From Oceanisphaera marina (GTDB taxonomy: Bacteria; Pseudomonadota; Gammaproteobacteria; Enterobacterales; Aeromonadaceae), in the NCBI RefSeq assembly GCF_014643915.1, contig NZ_BMKE01000005.1, positions 1 through 64,000 on the forward strand: DNA of 64,000 nucleotides. Direction: 5' to 3'. Made by a program: the position numbers and the translations under genes. Shown one piece after another: positions 28,862 through 38,566 of the stretch. Within the stretch, counting starts at the first letter, position 1. Every line of letters starts with the position of its first letter. The notes below the pieces were generated by a model. The model was not told where the DNA came from. It made no database searches and saw only the letters and a program-made list of their open reading frames with translations.

Positions 28862-29014
28862 GTGGTTATATTTTCCATCAAGCGGCGTCAGGAAGACAGT
28901 CAGGTTCTGCTGTTTTATGTGCAACGTCCTTTTCATCGCAGCCTGCAATATCGGCAGCGTCGCAAGCGTAACAATCTGCGCCGCATTCGATTGTGGCACT
29001 ATCGCCAGCGCTAG
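28862..29014 (+). CDS. Small basic protein of unknown function
   Basis: A 50-residue frame starting GTG (MVIFSIKRRQEDS) and ending LWHYRQR, with AGGAG 5 bases before the start and 11 bases after the tsaB stop codon. The C-terminal half is very rich in arginine (RQRRKRNNLRRIRLW). The good ribosome site and operon-like spacing argue that it is translated; the sequence is not recognised. It might bind nucleic acid, which is only inference from charge. Confidence 0.5.
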   Translation: MVIFSIKRRQEDSQVLLFYVQRPFHRSLQYRQRRKRNNLRRIRLWHYRQR

Positions 29015-29170
29015 CGCACATCAGCAATAATTATGTTGACTCTATGTTATCCTGTTGTGGATCTATAACGGGTTTTAGAGTAAAAGCTTTAAGTTGGTAG
29101 GCTGGCAAGCCTGTTGGCCCGTCAATCGCACGGTCATGCCACGCCTTTTGCCCTGACCCAGGAGACTGAT

Positions 29171-30892
29171 ATGGAACCCGTCCAATCCGGCCAAGAGCCG
29201 ATGTCCTTTTCTGGCAAGCCTTGGCTGCAACGTTATCCTGCCGATGTGCCTGAAAACATCAACGCGGATACTTTTTCTTCCCTGCTCGACATGTTCGAGC
29301 AGGGCGTTAACGACTTTGCCGAACAGCCAGCCTATATCAACTTTGGCAAGAGCATGAGTTATCGTGAACTGGATAATCAGTCGCGAGATTTCGCCGCGTA
29401 TCTGCAGCAATCGTTACACCTGGCACCCGGCGAGCGCATTGCCCTGATGATGCCCAACTTGTTGCAATACCCGGTCTGCTTGTTTGGTGCCCTGCGCGCC
29501 GGTCTGGTGGTGGTTAACGTCAATCCCTTGTATACGGCTCGCGAGCTCAAGCATCAGCTCACTGACGCCAGGGTCGACACCATAGTGATAGTGGATAACT
29601 TTGCCCACACCCTGGCAGAAGTGATGCAGGACACGCCGGTTAAAAATGTCATTCTTACCCAAATGGGCGACCATCTGGGAACGATAAAAGGGATGCTGCT
29701 TAACTTTGTGGTCAAGTACATTAAAAAGCTGGTACCCGACTATCATCTGCCCAATCACATTCGTTATTCCACGGCCCTCAGCAAGGGGAGCGGTTTGCGT
29801 TATATCCGCCCCGAGCTAAATGGCGATACGCTGGCATTTTTACAATATACCGGCGGTACCACGGGACGCTCCAAGGGGGCCATGCTGAGTCATCGTAACG
29901 TATTGGCCAACGTCGAGCAGTGCCTGGGCATGTATGGCCCGGTACTGAAAATGGGCGCAGAAAAAGTGGTGACGGCGCTGCCGCTGTATCATGTTTTTGC
30001 CCTGACAGTGAATGGCTTGCTGTTTTTTCGTATCGGTGCCCAGAATTTATTGATTACCAACCCCAGAGATCTGCCCGGTTTTGTACGGGAGCTTAAAGGC
30101 TATGACTTTACCTGTATCACAGGGGTAAACACCTTGTTCAATGCTCTGGTGAATAATGAAGACTTTCAACAGCATGACTTTAGCAGCCTGAAACTCACCA
30201 TAGGCGGCGGTATGTCGGTGCAGCGCGTGGTTGCCGAGCGTTGGCAGTCGATTACCGGTAGCCGGTTGCTGGAAGGGTATGGCCTGACCGAGTGCTCGCC
30301 GCTGGTAACCGTGTGCCCCTATGACATGGACGGATACAACGGCTCTATTGGCCTGCCGGTGTGTTCTACCGAAGTACGGTTGGTAGATGATGACGGCCAG
30401 GAAATTACCCTGACTCATACTCCGGGCGAGATGGAAGTGAAAGGCCCTCAGGTGATGAGCAGCTACTGGTCGGCAAATGATGCAGAGAGTGCGGGCCCGG
30501 ACAGCCCGTTTCACGACGGCTGGCTGCGCACTGGTGATATTGCCACCATGGATGAACAGGGATTTCTGAAAATCGTCGATCGCAAGAAAGACATGATACT
30601 GGTGTCGGGCTTTAACGTATTTCCTAACGAAATTGAAGAGGTGGCCATGCAGCACCCGGCTGTGCTGGAAGCCGCAGCGGTGGGCGTTCCTCAGGAAGAC
30701 AGCGGAGAGCTGGTCAAGCTGGTGGTGGTGAAAAAGTCGGGCGTCGAGCTGGATGAAAAAACCCTCAAGGCTCATTGTCGTCAATATCTCACTGCCTATA
30801 AGGTGCCTAAGGTGATAGAATTTCGTGACGAATTGCCCAAAACCAATGTCGGTAAAATACTGCGCAGGGAGCTGAGAGACCAGGCTTCTTGA
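29171..30892 (+). CDS. fadD: Long-chain fatty acid CoA ligase
   Basis: Activates imported long-chain fatty acids to acyl-CoA at the inner membrane for beta-oxidation. The 573 residues align with E. coli FadD throughout: [14 protein letters not shown] at the N-terminus, AMP-binding P-loop [14 protein letters not shown] near 215, [11 protein letters not shown] near 355, GWLRTGDIA near 440 and the catalytic lysine in [10 protein letters not shown] near 560. The frame opens further upstream, but ATG 29,171 has AGGAG at 6 bases. fadR lies 5 kb away; no FadR operator was evident upstream. Confidence 0.94.
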   Translation: MEPVQSGQEPMSFSGKPWLQRYPADVPENINADTFSSLLDMFEQGVNDFAEQPAYINFGKSMSYRELDNQSRDFAAYLQQSLHLAPGERIALMMPNLLQYPVCLFGALRAGLVVVNVNPLYTARELKHQLTDARVDTIVIVDNFAHTLAEVMQDTPVKNVILTQMGDHLGTIKGMLLNFVVKYIKKLVPDYHLPNHIRYSTALSKGSGLRYIRPELNGDTLAFLQYTGGTTGRSKGAMLSHRNVLANVEQCLGMYGPVLKMGAEKVVTALPLYHVFALTVNGLLFFRIGAQNLLITNPRDLPGFVRELKGYDFTCITGVNTLFNALVNNEDFQQHDFSSLKLTIGGGMSVQRVVAERWQSITGSRLLEGYGLTECSPLVTVCPYDMDGYNGSIGLPVCSTEVRLVDDDGQEITLTHTPGEMEVKGPQVMSSYWSANDAESAGPDSPFHDGWLRTGDIATMDEQGFLKIVDRKKDMILVSGFNVFPNEIEEVAMQHPAVLEAAAVGVPQEDSGELVKLVVVKKSGVELDEKTLKAHCRQYLTAYKVPKVIEFRDELPKTNVGKILRRELRDQAS

Positions 30893-30937
30893 ACGAGCCT
30901 TCGCGGGTATTTATTTTGCCGTCCACACAGAGTACCC

Positions 30938-32032
30938 ATGACTTATACACTGATCACGGATAACCAGACCCTTACCGACTTTTGTAATACAGACGCCAGC
31001 TTGCTGGCGCTGGATACCGAATTTATTCGCACCCGCACCTTTTATGCCAAACCCGGCCTGTACCAGCTGTTTGATGGCAAGCGTACCGGACTGATTGATC
31101 CGGTTGCCATTTCTGACCTCTCTCCCCTATGGCGTTTGCTGCATGATCCGGCCCGGCTGTGTGTGCTGCATGCCGGAGGCGAAGATCTTGAATTGCTGCA
31201 GCATCAGAGCGGCGCCTTGCCAGCACGCATTCACGACACACAATTGGCGGCGGCTTTCCTGGGACTGGGCAGTCAGCTGGGGTTTGCTCCTCTGGTCGAC
31301 AAACTGCTGGGTGTCAGTCTGGATAAAGCCCATGCTCGTACCGACTGGCTGGCGCGTCCCTTGTCGAGTGCCCAGCTAAGCTACGCGGCGGACGATGTGA
31401 TTTATCTCTACCCCGTGTATCAAAAACTCATGGAGCAACTGGCACAGAAAGGCCTGAGCGACTGGTTTGAGCAAGAATGTGAACGCGCAGTCAAGCGACG
31501 TACCGAAAGCACGGATCCTGCCTTTGCCTATCTGGACATTAAGAATGCCTGGACTTTGGACTGTCAGGCGCTGGGAATATTGCAGCGTTTGTGCGAGTGG
31601 CGATTAAGCGAAGCTCGTCGCCGCGATTTGGCCGTCAATTTTGTGGTGAAAGAAGCACATCTGTTCCGAGTAGCAGAGCGGGCACCCTTGTCGCTGGGTG
31701 ATTTGGCTAAGCTGGATCTGGATCCGATGGAAATTCGTCGTCACGGCAGCACCTTGCTGGCGCTGGTCGAGCAGGCCCTGGCTGCGCCAGACAGCTGGCC
31801 CCAGCCGGTGAAACGATTGATTGATTACCCGGACTACAAGGCAGAGTTGAAACGCATCAAGTCGCTGGTCGACATCGCCGGTGAGCAAGCCGAAATTCCT
31901 GCGGAAGTCATTGCCTCCAAGCGGTTGATTCACCAATATTTAAGCTGGAAGTGGCGATTGGAAGAAAGCACCGACATCAAGCCGACCTTGTTGCAAGGCT
32001 GGCGCGGTGAGTTACTCGGGTCGCAACTTTAA
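30938..32032 (+). CDS. rnd: Ribonuclease D
   Basis: 3'-5' exoribonuclease that trims tRNA precursors. The 364 residues contain a DEDD exonuclease domain (LALDTEFIRTRTFYAK near 25, HAGGEDLELL near 75, YAADDVIYLYPVY near 145) and HRDC domains in the C-terminal half (about 210-290 and onward). It follows fadD by 45 bases, the same order as E. coli fadD-rnd, and converges on minE across a terminator. Confidence 0.95.
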   Translation: MTYTLITDNQTLTDFCNTDASLLALDTEFIRTRTFYAKPGLYQLFDGKRTGLIDPVAISDLSPLWRLLHDPARLCVLHAGGEDLELLQHQSGALPARIHDTQLAAAFLGLGSQLGFAPLVDKLLGVSLDKAHARTDWLARPLSSAQLSYAADDVIYLYPVYQKLMEQLAQKGLSDWFEQECERAVKRRTESTDPAFAYLDIKNAWTLDCQALGILQRLCEWRLSEARRRDLAVNFVVKEAHLFRVAERAPLSLGDLAKLDLDPMEIRRHGSTLLALVEQALAAPDSWPQPVKRLIDYPDYKAELKRIKSLVDIAGEQAEIPAEVIASKRLIHQYLSWKWRLEESTDIKPTLLQGWRGELLGSQL

Positions 32033-32055
32033 TTTTTCAATTCATTGCTGTGCCA

Positions 32056-32097
32056 GAAATACGCCAGGCTCGATATCATTCGAATCTGGCGTATTTC
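32056..32097. terminator. Hairpin between convergent rnd and minE
   Basis: GAAATACGCCAG and CTGGCGTATTTC form a perfect 12-bp stem with an 18-base loop in the gap between the ends of rnd (plus) and minE (minus), fitting a bidirectional terminator. Confidence 0.75.
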
Positions 32098-32116
32098 ATT
32101 ATGCGTGGCAAAGGGA

Positions 32117-32404
32117 TTAACCTTCTGCCTTGCTGATGGCTTTTTCATCCACTTCCGGAAACATGATATTCAACTCGAGTACCGACAGATTATCGCCTTT
32201 TTGATCGAGTTGTACCGAAATCTGATCGATGTCGATATCCACATATTTACGGATCACCGCCAAAATATCTTGTTGCATTTGCGGTAGATAATCCGGGGTA
32301 TCCCGCTGGCTACGTTCGTGCGCAACAATGATCTGTAGGCGCTCTTTGGCAAGCTGAGCGCTGTTCTGATTCTTCTTTGAACGGAAATAGTCCAGTAGAG
32401 ACAT
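32117..32404 (-). CDS. minE: Cell division topological specificity factor MinE
   Basis: Stimulates MinD ATPase and drives pole-to-pole oscillation, keeping division at mid-cell. The 95 residues show the N-terminal membrane and MinD-contact segment [28 protein letters not shown], and the C-terminal dimerisation domain [13 protein letters not shown]...VLELNI. It follows minD by 3 bases. Confidence 0.96.
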   Translation of the reverse strand: MSLLDYFRSKKNQNSAQLAKERLQIIVAHERSQRDTPDYLPQMQQDILAVIRKYVDIDIDQISVQLDQKGDNLSVLELNIMFPEVDEKAISKAEG

Positions 32405-32407
32405 AAT

Positions 32408-33220
32408 TTAACTCCCAAAAATTCTGCTGAAAAATCCCTTTTTCTCTTCATCGAGGAAGCGGAAAGGGCGCTCTTCGCCCAGCAAGCGGGCGACGGCGTC
32501 GGCATAGGCGAGGCCGGCATCGGACTCGTTATCCAGGATCACGGGTTCACCGGCGTTAGAGGCTTTAAGTACGGCCTGAGACTCAGGAATCACGCCCAGC
32601 AGCGGAATGGCCAGAATTTCCTGTACGTCTTGCACCGCCAGCATGTCGCCACGGGTCACGCGTTCTGGTGAGTAGCGGGTGAGCAGCAGGTGTTCCTTGA
32701 TAGGCTCCATATTCTGCTCTGCACGCCAGGATTTGGACGCCAGAATGCCGAGTACGCGGTCAGAATCCCGTACTGAAGACACCTCGGGATTGGTGGTGAT
32801 GATGGCTTCGTCGGCAAAGTACAGTGCCATCATGGCGCCGGTTTCAATGCCGGCGGGGGAGTCACAGACGATGTAATCAAAGTCCATGGCTGCCAGATCT
32901 TTCAGTATTTTTTCCACGCCATCACGAGTGAGGGCATCTTTGTCCCGGGTTTGCGAAGCGGGCAGAATATAAAGATTGTCTACACGCTTGTCGCGGATCA
33001 GCGCCTGATTCAGGTTGACGTCCCCATTGAGGACATTAACGAAGTCGTATACTACGCGACGTTCACAACCCATGATTAAATCAAGATTACGCAGGCCAAT
33101 ATCGAAATCGATAACCACCGTCTTGTGACCAAGGCTGGCCAGACCGGTACTGATGGCTGCACTGGAGGTGGTTTTACCCACGCCTCCTTTTCCAGATGTG
33201 ACGACGATAATTCGTGCCAT
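32408..33220 (-). CDS. minD: Septum site-determining ATPase MinD
   Basis: Membrane-associated deviant Walker ATPase that recruits MinC. The 270 residues begin MARIIVVTSGKGGVGKTT (deviant P-loop, residues 10-18), contain DFDIGLRNLDLIMG near 40 and DSPAGIETGA near 120, and end in the amphipathic membrane helix EEKKGFFSRIFGS. Middle gene of minCDE. Confidence 0.98.
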   Translation of the reverse strand: MARIIVVTSGKGGVGKTTSSAAISTGLASLGHKTVVIDFDIGLRNLDLIMGCERRVVYDFVNVLNGDVNLNQALIRDKRVDNLYILPASQTRDKDALTRDGVEKILKDLAAMDFDYIVCDSPAGIETGAMMALYFADEAIITTNPEVSSVRDSDRVLGILASKSWRAEQNMEPIKEHLLLTRYSPERVTRGDMLAVQDVQEILAIPLLGVIPESQAVLKASNAGEPVILDNESDAGLAYADAVARLLGEERPFRFLDEEKKGFFSRIFGS

Positions 33221-33244
33221 ATTATGTTCCTAAAGTCGTGAAAA

Positions 33245-33937
33245 TTAGAGTCGGTCGATTGTTAACTGTTCGCCCGCCAAAGAAATAGTGACAGCCTGTT
33301 CCCAGTTATCACCCTGTAGTCCTGCACTGAGTTGATAGTGACCCGCAACGGAAATCAGTTCGGCCATCAACTGCTGGCAATAAATTCTTGCCGATTCATT
33401 TCCCTTGGCGCCGGCAACTGCCCGGCCACGCAGTGGTCCATAAACATGAATACTGTCATCTGCAATCACTTCGGCACCGTTACTGACGGCTCCCAGTACC
33501 ACCAGTGACCCATTAGGGGCATACACTTGCTGGCCAGAACGTACCGGGCCTCTGTGTACCTTGGTTCCCGGCAGGTTAAGCAGCTCTGCGGGGGCTTCTT
33601 TGGGCTCGGGCAGACTTTGTGTTACTGCTGCCTTGCCGGTGCTGACAATCGCCAGACCTGCTGCCCGTGCCGCGTCCCGCGCTTCGTCAGTCTTGGCACC
33701 CGTTACGCCGACCGGAACCAGGTCCAGCTCTCTGAGTACGTCGGCAATGGCCGAAAAATCAGGAGTCCGTAACAGCTTTTCAATATTTATAACCAGGGGT
33801 GCGGCCCGGAAAAAGGCCGGGGCCATTGCAACTTTTTCTGCTAACAGGCGTTTTACCTCGGTAATATCCTGATCGGTAATGTGCACCACGGACAGGGTAA
33901 AACTACTGCCTTTTAATTCAATTCCATGCTCCGCCAT
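33245..33937 (-). CDS. minC: Septum site-determining protein MinC
   Basis: FtsZ assembly inhibitor, positioned by MinD. The 230-residue product has an N-terminal FtsZ-binding domain (IELKGSSFTLSVVHI, residues 5-100) and a C-terminal beta-helix domain (GPVRSGQQVYA, GAEVIADDSIHVYGPLRGRA) that binds MinD. The frame is open 78 bases further, but ATG 33,937 fits the family start and has GGGGGAAA upstream. Divergent from ycgL. Confidence 0.95.
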   Translation of the reverse strand: MAEHGIELKGSSFTLSVVHITDQDITEVKRLLAEKVAMAPAFFRAAPLVINIEKLLRTPDFSAIADVLRELDLVPVGVTGAKTDEARDAARAAGLAIVSTGKAAVTQSLPEPKEAPAELLNLPGTKVHRGPVRSGQQVYAPNGSLVVLGAVSNGAEVIADDSIHVYGPLRGRAVAGAKGNESARIYCQQLMAELISVAGHYQLSAGLQGDNWEQAVTISLAGEQLTIDRL

Positions 33938-34042
33938 AAGCGGCTTTCCCCCAAGGATATAATCCTTTTTGTTATTGGTCGCGCTGATGTTATAGTTTGC
34001 CGCCCTAACTGGCAATAAAGCCGACGGATTATAGCAATTTCC

Positions 34043-34312
34043 ATGTTATCTGTAGTATATAAAAGTCCCAAAATGGACCAAACCTATCTTTTTGTGGAGC
34101 GACGCGACGACTTCTCTCGTGTCCCTTCCGCCTTGCTGGATACCTTTGGTACGCCACAACTTGCTATGATTATTAATCTGGCAACCAAAAAACAACTTGG
34201 GCAAGCCGATTTGGCCAAGGTGCAAACGGCGTTAAAGACCCAGGGGTATTATTTGCAAATACCGCCTCCGCCAGAAAACTTGCTCAAACAGTTTCGCGCG
34301 AATCAATTGTAG
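34043..34312 (+). CDS. ycgL: YcgL domain protein
   Basis: Conserved gammaproteobacterial protein of 89 residues (YcgL family) whose biochemical role I do not know. Recognisable by the start LSVVYKSPKMDQTYLFVERR and the proline run QIPPPPENLL near the end. Divergently transcribed from minCDE, the same neighbourhood as in E. coli. Confidence 0.9.
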   Translation: MLSVVYKSPKMDQTYLFVERRDDFSRVPSALLDTFGTPQLAMIINLATKKQLGQADLAKVQTALKTQGYYLQIPPPPENLLKQFRANQL

Positions 34313-34369
34313 CCGCTGATTGACTGTTTGAGTCAAGCCGGCTGAGCGGTCATTCAACAGGAGCGACTC

Positions 34370-35032
34370 ATGTATCAACATCTGGACTTGCAAGGTCAAC
34401 CCTTACCCTATGCGGTGGGCAAAGTAGTGTGCGTTGGCCGCAGCTACCAGGACCATGCCGCCGAGCTTAATAACCCTGTCCCCAAGCAGCCCTTGTTGTT
34501 TATCAAACCGGCCAGCAGTTTAATAGGGCTGGATGTGCCCTTGTTGCTTCCCAAGGGGTTGGGTGCGGTGCATCATGAGCTGGAAGTTGCCCTGTTGATC
34601 GGTCGTCGACTCTGTCATGCGGAGCCTGGACATACCCTGGATGCCATTGCCGGCGTGGGTCTGGCGCTCGATTTAACCTTGCGCGATGTACAGGATGAGC
34701 TAAAAGCCAATGGCCACCCCTGGGAGCGCGCCAAGGCGTTTGATGGTAGTTGCCCTATTAGTCCGTTTGCGGTGCCTGATATGCTGGGCCATCTGCAGCA
34801 GCTCGATTTCAGCCTGCAGATAAACAGCCAGCCCAGGCAAAGCGGGAACACGGCTCAGATGATGTGGCCCATAGAGCAGCTGCTGTCTGAAATGAGCCGT
34901 TGTTTTACCTTGAACCCCGGCGATATTGTCCTGACGGGAACCCCCAAAGGGGTTGGAGAGCTCAAGCCACAGGACCAACTCGATATGCAGTTGAACGGTC
35001 AGTACCGTTTTAGTGCCCAAGTAGCAGGATAA
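34370..35032 (+). CDS. ycgM: Fumarylacetoacetate hydrolase family protein
   Basis: Metal-dependent FAH-fold enzyme of 220 residues, homologous to E. coli YcgM; family members hydrolyse or decarboxylate acylpyruvates or oxaloacetate. Motifs: GKVVCVGRSYQDHAAEL near 20, LFIKPASSLIG near 42, the metal site HHELEVALLIGR near 65 and DIVLTGTPKGVGEL near 185. It is followed 3 bases later by ycgN and likely shares its transcript. Confidence 0.9.
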   Translation: MYQHLDLQGQPLPYAVGKVVCVGRSYQDHAAELNNPVPKQPLLFIKPASSLIGLDVPLLLPKGLGAVHHELEVALLIGRRLCHAEPGHTLDAIAGVGLALDLTLRDVQDELKANGHPWERAKAFDGSCPISPFAVPDMLGHLQQLDFSLQINSQPRQSGNTAQMMWPIEQLLSEMSRCFTLNPGDIVLTGTPKGVGELKPQDQLDMQLNGQYRFSAQVAG

Positions 35033-35035
35033 GAA

Positions 35036-35470
35036 ATGCAGGCTGATTTTTGGTATACCAAGTCGTTAGAGCAAATGTCGGATCAGGAATGGGAAGCCTT
35101 GTGTGACGGTTGTGGTAAATGTTGTCTCAACAAGTTGATTGATGAAGATACGGATGAATTAGTGCATACCAATGTGGCATGCGAACTGCTTAATACGCAT
35201 TCTTGTGCGTGCAGTAACTATGAAAATCGTTTTTCCATCGTGCCGGATTGCCTGAAAATCACCCGAGACAAGCTGGACGACTATTTTTGGTTGCCTTCAA
35301 GCTGCGCTTACCGACTGTTAGCCGAAGGGCAGTCATTGCCGTCCTGGCACCCATTGCGTACCGGTTCTAAAAGCGCCATGCACAAGGCCGGACAGTCGGT
35401 GCGTGGCAAGGTGGTGCCCGAGTCCAAAGCCGGCGCCTGGGAAGATCATATTATTACCTGGGCAAGCTGA
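35036..35470 (+). CDS. ycgN: YcgN family cysteine cluster protein
   Basis: Conserved cytosolic protein of the UPF0260 family, 144 residues. It carries a cysteine-rich set ([11 protein letters not shown] near 25, [14 protein letters not shown] near 58, CLKITRD near 78 and CAYRLL near 95) expected to bind metal, perhaps an Fe-S cluster. The exact role is unknown. Co-directional with ycgL and ycgM and ended by a terminator. Confidence 0.9.
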   Translation: MQADFWYTKSLEQMSDQEWEALCDGCGKCCLNKLIDEDTDELVHTNVACELLNTHSCACSNYENRFSIVPDCLKITRDKLDDYFWLPSSCAYRLLAEGQSLPSWHPLRTGSKSAMHKAGQSVRGKVVPESKAGAWEDHIITWAS

Positions 35471-35521
35471 TTTGAAACACTCCTGTCTTTGAACACAGCG
35501 GTCAGCTATCGGCTGTAAGAC

Positions 35522-35550
35522 AAAAAACGAACCCGGGAGGTTCGTTTTTT
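35522..35550. terminator. Terminator between ycgN and dsbB
   Basis: AAAAAACGAACC and GGTTCGTTTTTT form a perfect stem with a 5-base loop and T tracts on both strands, between convergent ycgN and dsbB. Confidence 0.9.
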
Positions 35551-35585
35551 TCATTTTGCTTTGCGCATTATCTTTAACTGACCGC

Positions 35586-36098
35586 TTAAAGCTTACGGCT
35601 TTTTCCCGTGACTCGCACCACAATAAACAACCCCGCCAGAGCCGTCAGGCCGGCGAATATCCACATTAGCCACTGGGGCATACTCAGGCCCATCCATATC
35701 CAGGATGCATCGGCACAGTCGCCGCTGGGGTGAAACACCAGGGGTAGCCAGGTATCGAGTGGTAACCAGGCTGGAAACTCGGCAATGCTGGAGCACTGGG
35801 TAAAGGGCGAGGGGTTGAACTGGTAACCGACGTGCTCTTTGGCCAGTAGCCAGCCTTTGCCGGCGGCGGTCAGCCAGCCGAGCAATGCCAGGTTGCTGAA
35901 CACCTTGTGGCGCGGTGCCAGCCAGCCCACGCCGGCGGCCAGCATAACACCAAGCAGTGCGGCTCTTTGATACACACACATCACGCAGGGCGCCATGCCC
36001 TGACCATATTGAAAGAACAGGGCGATGGCCAGCAAGACGCTGCTACCCAGAGTCAGTAACGCCCAGGCCATGGGCGAACGAGAAAAGGCGTATAGCAT
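35586..36098 (-). CDS. dsbB: Disulfide bond formation protein DsbB
   Basis: Inner membrane quinone reductase that reoxidises DsbA. The 170 residues form four membrane segments with the first periplasmic cysteine pair in APCVMCVYQR near 36 and the second in FTQCSSIAEF and SGDCADASW (about 100-130). Stand-alone gene with its own terminator. Confidence 0.95.
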   Translation of the reverse strand: MLYAFSRSPMAWALLTLGSSVLLAIALFFQYGQGMAPCVMCVYQRAALLGVMLAAGVGWLAPRHKVFSNLALLGWLTAAGKGWLLAKEHVGYQFNPSPFTQCSSIAEFPAWLPLDTWLPLVFHPSGDCADASWIWMGLSMPQWLMWIFAGLTALAGLFIVVRVTGKSRKL

Positions 36099-36234
36099 GA
36101 ATTCCTCACTGTATAGGGACTAAAGGTGATCCGGGCAAGTCGCAGGAAAAGGAGGGTGCTTGTAGAAAACTGGTCCGCTCTGTTATTATCGGCGCTGATT
36201 TTACCCATTTTAATATATTTAACAGAGTGGTTTC

Positions 36235-36948
36235 ATGGTCATCAAGGCACAAAGTCCAGCCAATTTCGCGGAACAATATATCATAGAATCCATCTGGAAC
36301 AGTCACTTTCCACCGGGTTCTATCTTGCCTGCCGAACGTGAATTGTCGGAGTTGATTGGCGTCACCCGAACCACACTGCGTGAGGTACTGCAACGTCTGG
36401 CCCGAGACGGCTGGTTGACCATACAGCATGGCAAGCCAACCCGGGTAAATAACTTCTGGGAAACCTCCAGTCTCAATATTCTGGAAACACTGGCACGGCT
36501 CGATGAAGATAAAATGCCCGAGCTGATTGAACATTTATTATCTGCCCGTACCCATATCAGTAGCATCTTCATTCGTGCGGCCATCAAAAACAATCCGGAA
36601 AAGGTCGCTTCAGCCATCGCGGAGATAGATCAATTGGCCGATGACGCCGATGCGTTTGCCGCCTTTGATTACGAGCTACATCACCAGTTGGCGTTTGCTT
36701 CCGGTAATCCGATTTATGGTTTGATCCTGAATGGCTTTAAGGGCTTGTATTGCCGGGTAGGGCGTTATTACTTCTCGTTGCCGGCAGCGCGTCAGTTGGC
36801 CGTAGCTTATTATCGAGATCTTGGGGGATTAACCGAGGCAAGCGAGCTTGAGCAGGTGACTGATGTGGTACGAGAGTACGGCAAGGCGTCGGGCAAATTG
36901 TGGTTTGAAATGCGCGAACACCTGGCCGAAGGCATGGCGCAGCACTAA
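36235..36948 (+). CDS. fadR: Fatty acid metabolism regulator FadR
   Basis: GntR-family regulator that represses beta-oxidation genes and activates fabA/fabB, released by long-chain acyl-CoA. The 237 residues match E. coli FadR: N-terminal winged helix with [18 protein letters not shown] and [19 protein letters not shown], and C-terminal acyl-CoA domain with [19 protein letters not shown] near 145. It sits between dsbB (divergent) and ycgB (convergent) as in related genomes. Confidence 0.96.
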   Translation: MVIKAQSPANFAEQYIIESIWNSHFPPGSILPAERELSELIGVTRTTLREVLQRLARDGWLTIQHGKPTRVNNFWETSSLNILETLARLDEDKMPELIEHLLSARTHISSIFIRAAIKNNPEKVASAIAEIDQLADDADAFAAFDYELHHQLAFASGNPIYGLILNGFKGLYCRVGRYYFSLPAARQLAVAYYRDLGGLTEASELEQVTDVVREYGKASGKLWFEMREHLAEGMAQH

Positions 36949-36966
36949 GCATCTTACTTGGTTAAT

Positions 36967-37013
36967 AAAACCCTCTGTGTGCCTTGAAACAGGCGTAACA
37001 CAGAGGGTTTTTT
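36967..37013. terminator. Bidirectional terminator between fadR and ycgB
   Basis: AAAACCCTCTGTGT / ACACAGAGGGTTTT, a perfect 14-bp stem with T tracts on both sides, lies between the convergent genes. Confidence 0.9.
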
Positions 37014-37038
37014 ATTGGTTTTCACTCATGGTTCCCGG

Positions 37039-38559
37039 TCAGGGATTGTGCTCCGGACAACGACCAATGGTGCTTGCGCTGCCATCGGGCTCTTCTTGCT
37101 CTAACAAGACATCAAAGCCCCACAAGCGGTGTACATGCTTGAGTACTTCATGGCTGGAGTCGGCCAGCGGGATGCGGTTGTGCGGTACATGACGTAACGT
37201 CAGGGAGCGATTGCCTTTAACCTCTACGTTATACACCTGAATATTGGGTTCCAGGTTGGACAGGTTGTATTGATTAGACAGTTTTTGGCGCAATACTCGA
37301 TAGCCTTGCTCATCGTGAATGGCGGAAATTTCCAGGTAATTACGGGTGTCATCATCGGACACGGCAAATAAGTGCATGTCCCGCATCACCTTGGGTGAGA
37401 GAAACTGGCTGATAAAGCTTTCGTCCTTGAAATTCTCCATGGCAAAGTGCAGGGTTTTTACCCAGTCGGAGCCGGCGATGTCCGGAAACCAGGCCCTGTC
37501 TTCTTCTGTGGGGTGTTCGCAAATACGTCGCAAGTCCACAAACATGGCAAAGCCCAGCGCATAGGGATTAATACCCGAATAATACTGGCTGTTATAGGGC
37601 GGCTGAAAAACCACATTGGTATGGTTGTGCAGTACTTCCATCATGAAGCTATCGGTGACCAGCCCCTCGTCATACATGTGCTGGGTAATGGTGTAGTGCC
37701 AGAAGGTGGCCCAGCCTTCGTTCATTACCTGGGTCTGTTTCTGGGGATAAAAGTACTGGCTGATCTTGCGCACGATGCGCACAATTTCACGCTGCCAGGG
37801 CTCCAGCAGCGGGGCATGCTTTTCAATAAAGTACAGCAGGTTCTCTTCGGGCTCCACGGGGTAGCGTCGCTTTTTCTCGGCTTTGGCATCGTCCATGCGT
37901 GGCAAGGTCTTCCACAGCTCGTTGACCTGAGTTTGCAGATAGCTTTCCCGCGCCTTTTGGCGGCGTCTTTCTTCAGCCAGTGACAATTGCTGTGGCCGCT
38001 TGTAACGATCGACGCCATAGTTCATCAAGGCATGACAGCTATCGAGAAAGGATTCCACTTCTGCCACGCCGTGCTTTTCTTCACATTCGCTGATGTAGTG
38101 CTTGGCAAACAGCAGGTAGTCGATTATCGACTCGGCGTCGGTCCATGCTTTGAACAAGTAGTTATTTTTGAAAAAGGAATTATGTCCGTAACAGGCATGG
38201 GCAATCACCAATGCCTGCATGGGCATGGTGTTTTCTTCCATCAGGTAGGCAATACAGGGGTTGGAGTTGATGACAATTTCATAGGCCAGCCCCATTTGTC
38301 CTCGTCGGTAGTTTTGTTCGGTTTGAATGAACTTTTTGCCATAAGACCAGTGATGATAACCAATGGGCATCCCAATGCTGGAATAGGCATCCATCATTTG
38401 TTCGCCCATGATGATTTCTATCTGGTTGGGATAGGTACTCAGGCCGTAGTGCTTGGCAATACGGGCAATTTCCGTGTGGTAGGCTTCGAGTAACTCAAAG
38501 CTCCAGTCTGGTCCGTCACTCAGCGGACGGGTGCTGGTCTGGGTTGCAGTCTCAGTCAT
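37039..38559 (-). CDS. ycgB: SpoVR family protein YcgB
   Basis: Stress-associated protein of 506 residues in the SpoVR/YcgB family, biochemical activity unknown. Conserved segments include YPNQIEIIMGEQMMDAY near 45, IGYHHWSYGKKF near 65, HACYGHNSFFKNNYLF near 120 and NEGWATFWHYTITQHMYDEG near 280, the last two rich in histidines that suggest a metal site. ATG 38,559 has GAGG 5 bases before and overlaps the yeaH stop region. Third gene of prkA-yeaH-ycgB, normally induced by sigma-S or nitrogen stress in E. coli. Confidence 0.94.
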   Translation of the reverse strand: MTETATQTSTRPLSDGPDWSFELLEAYHTEIARIAKHYGLSTYPNQIEIIMGEQMMDAYSSIGMPIGYHHWSYGKKFIQTEQNYRRGQMGLAYEIVINSNPCIAYLMEENTMPMQALVIAHACYGHNSFFKNNYLFKAWTDAESIIDYLLFAKHYISECEEKHGVAEVESFLDSCHALMNYGVDRYKRPQQLSLAEERRRQKARESYLQTQVNELWKTLPRMDDAKAEKKRRYPVEPEENLLYFIEKHAPLLEPWQREIVRIVRKISQYFYPQKQTQVMNEGWATFWHYTITQHMYDEGLVTDSFMMEVLHNHTNVVFQPPYNSQYYSGINPYALGFAMFVDLRRICEHPTEEDRAWFPDIAGSDWVKTLHFAMENFKDESFISQFLSPKVMRDMHLFAVSDDDTRNYLEISAIHDEQGYRVLRQKLSNQYNLSNLEPNIQVYNVEVKGNRSLTLRHVPHNRIPLADSSHEVLKHVHRLWGFDVLLEQEEPDGSASTIGRCPEHNP

Positions 38560-38566
38560 GGTCACC

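Noticed and set aside
29014-29170. Possible FadR operator before fadD
   Set aside because: AAGTTGGTAGGCTGG only faintly resembles the FadR consensus and has no symmetric partner half; not supportable.
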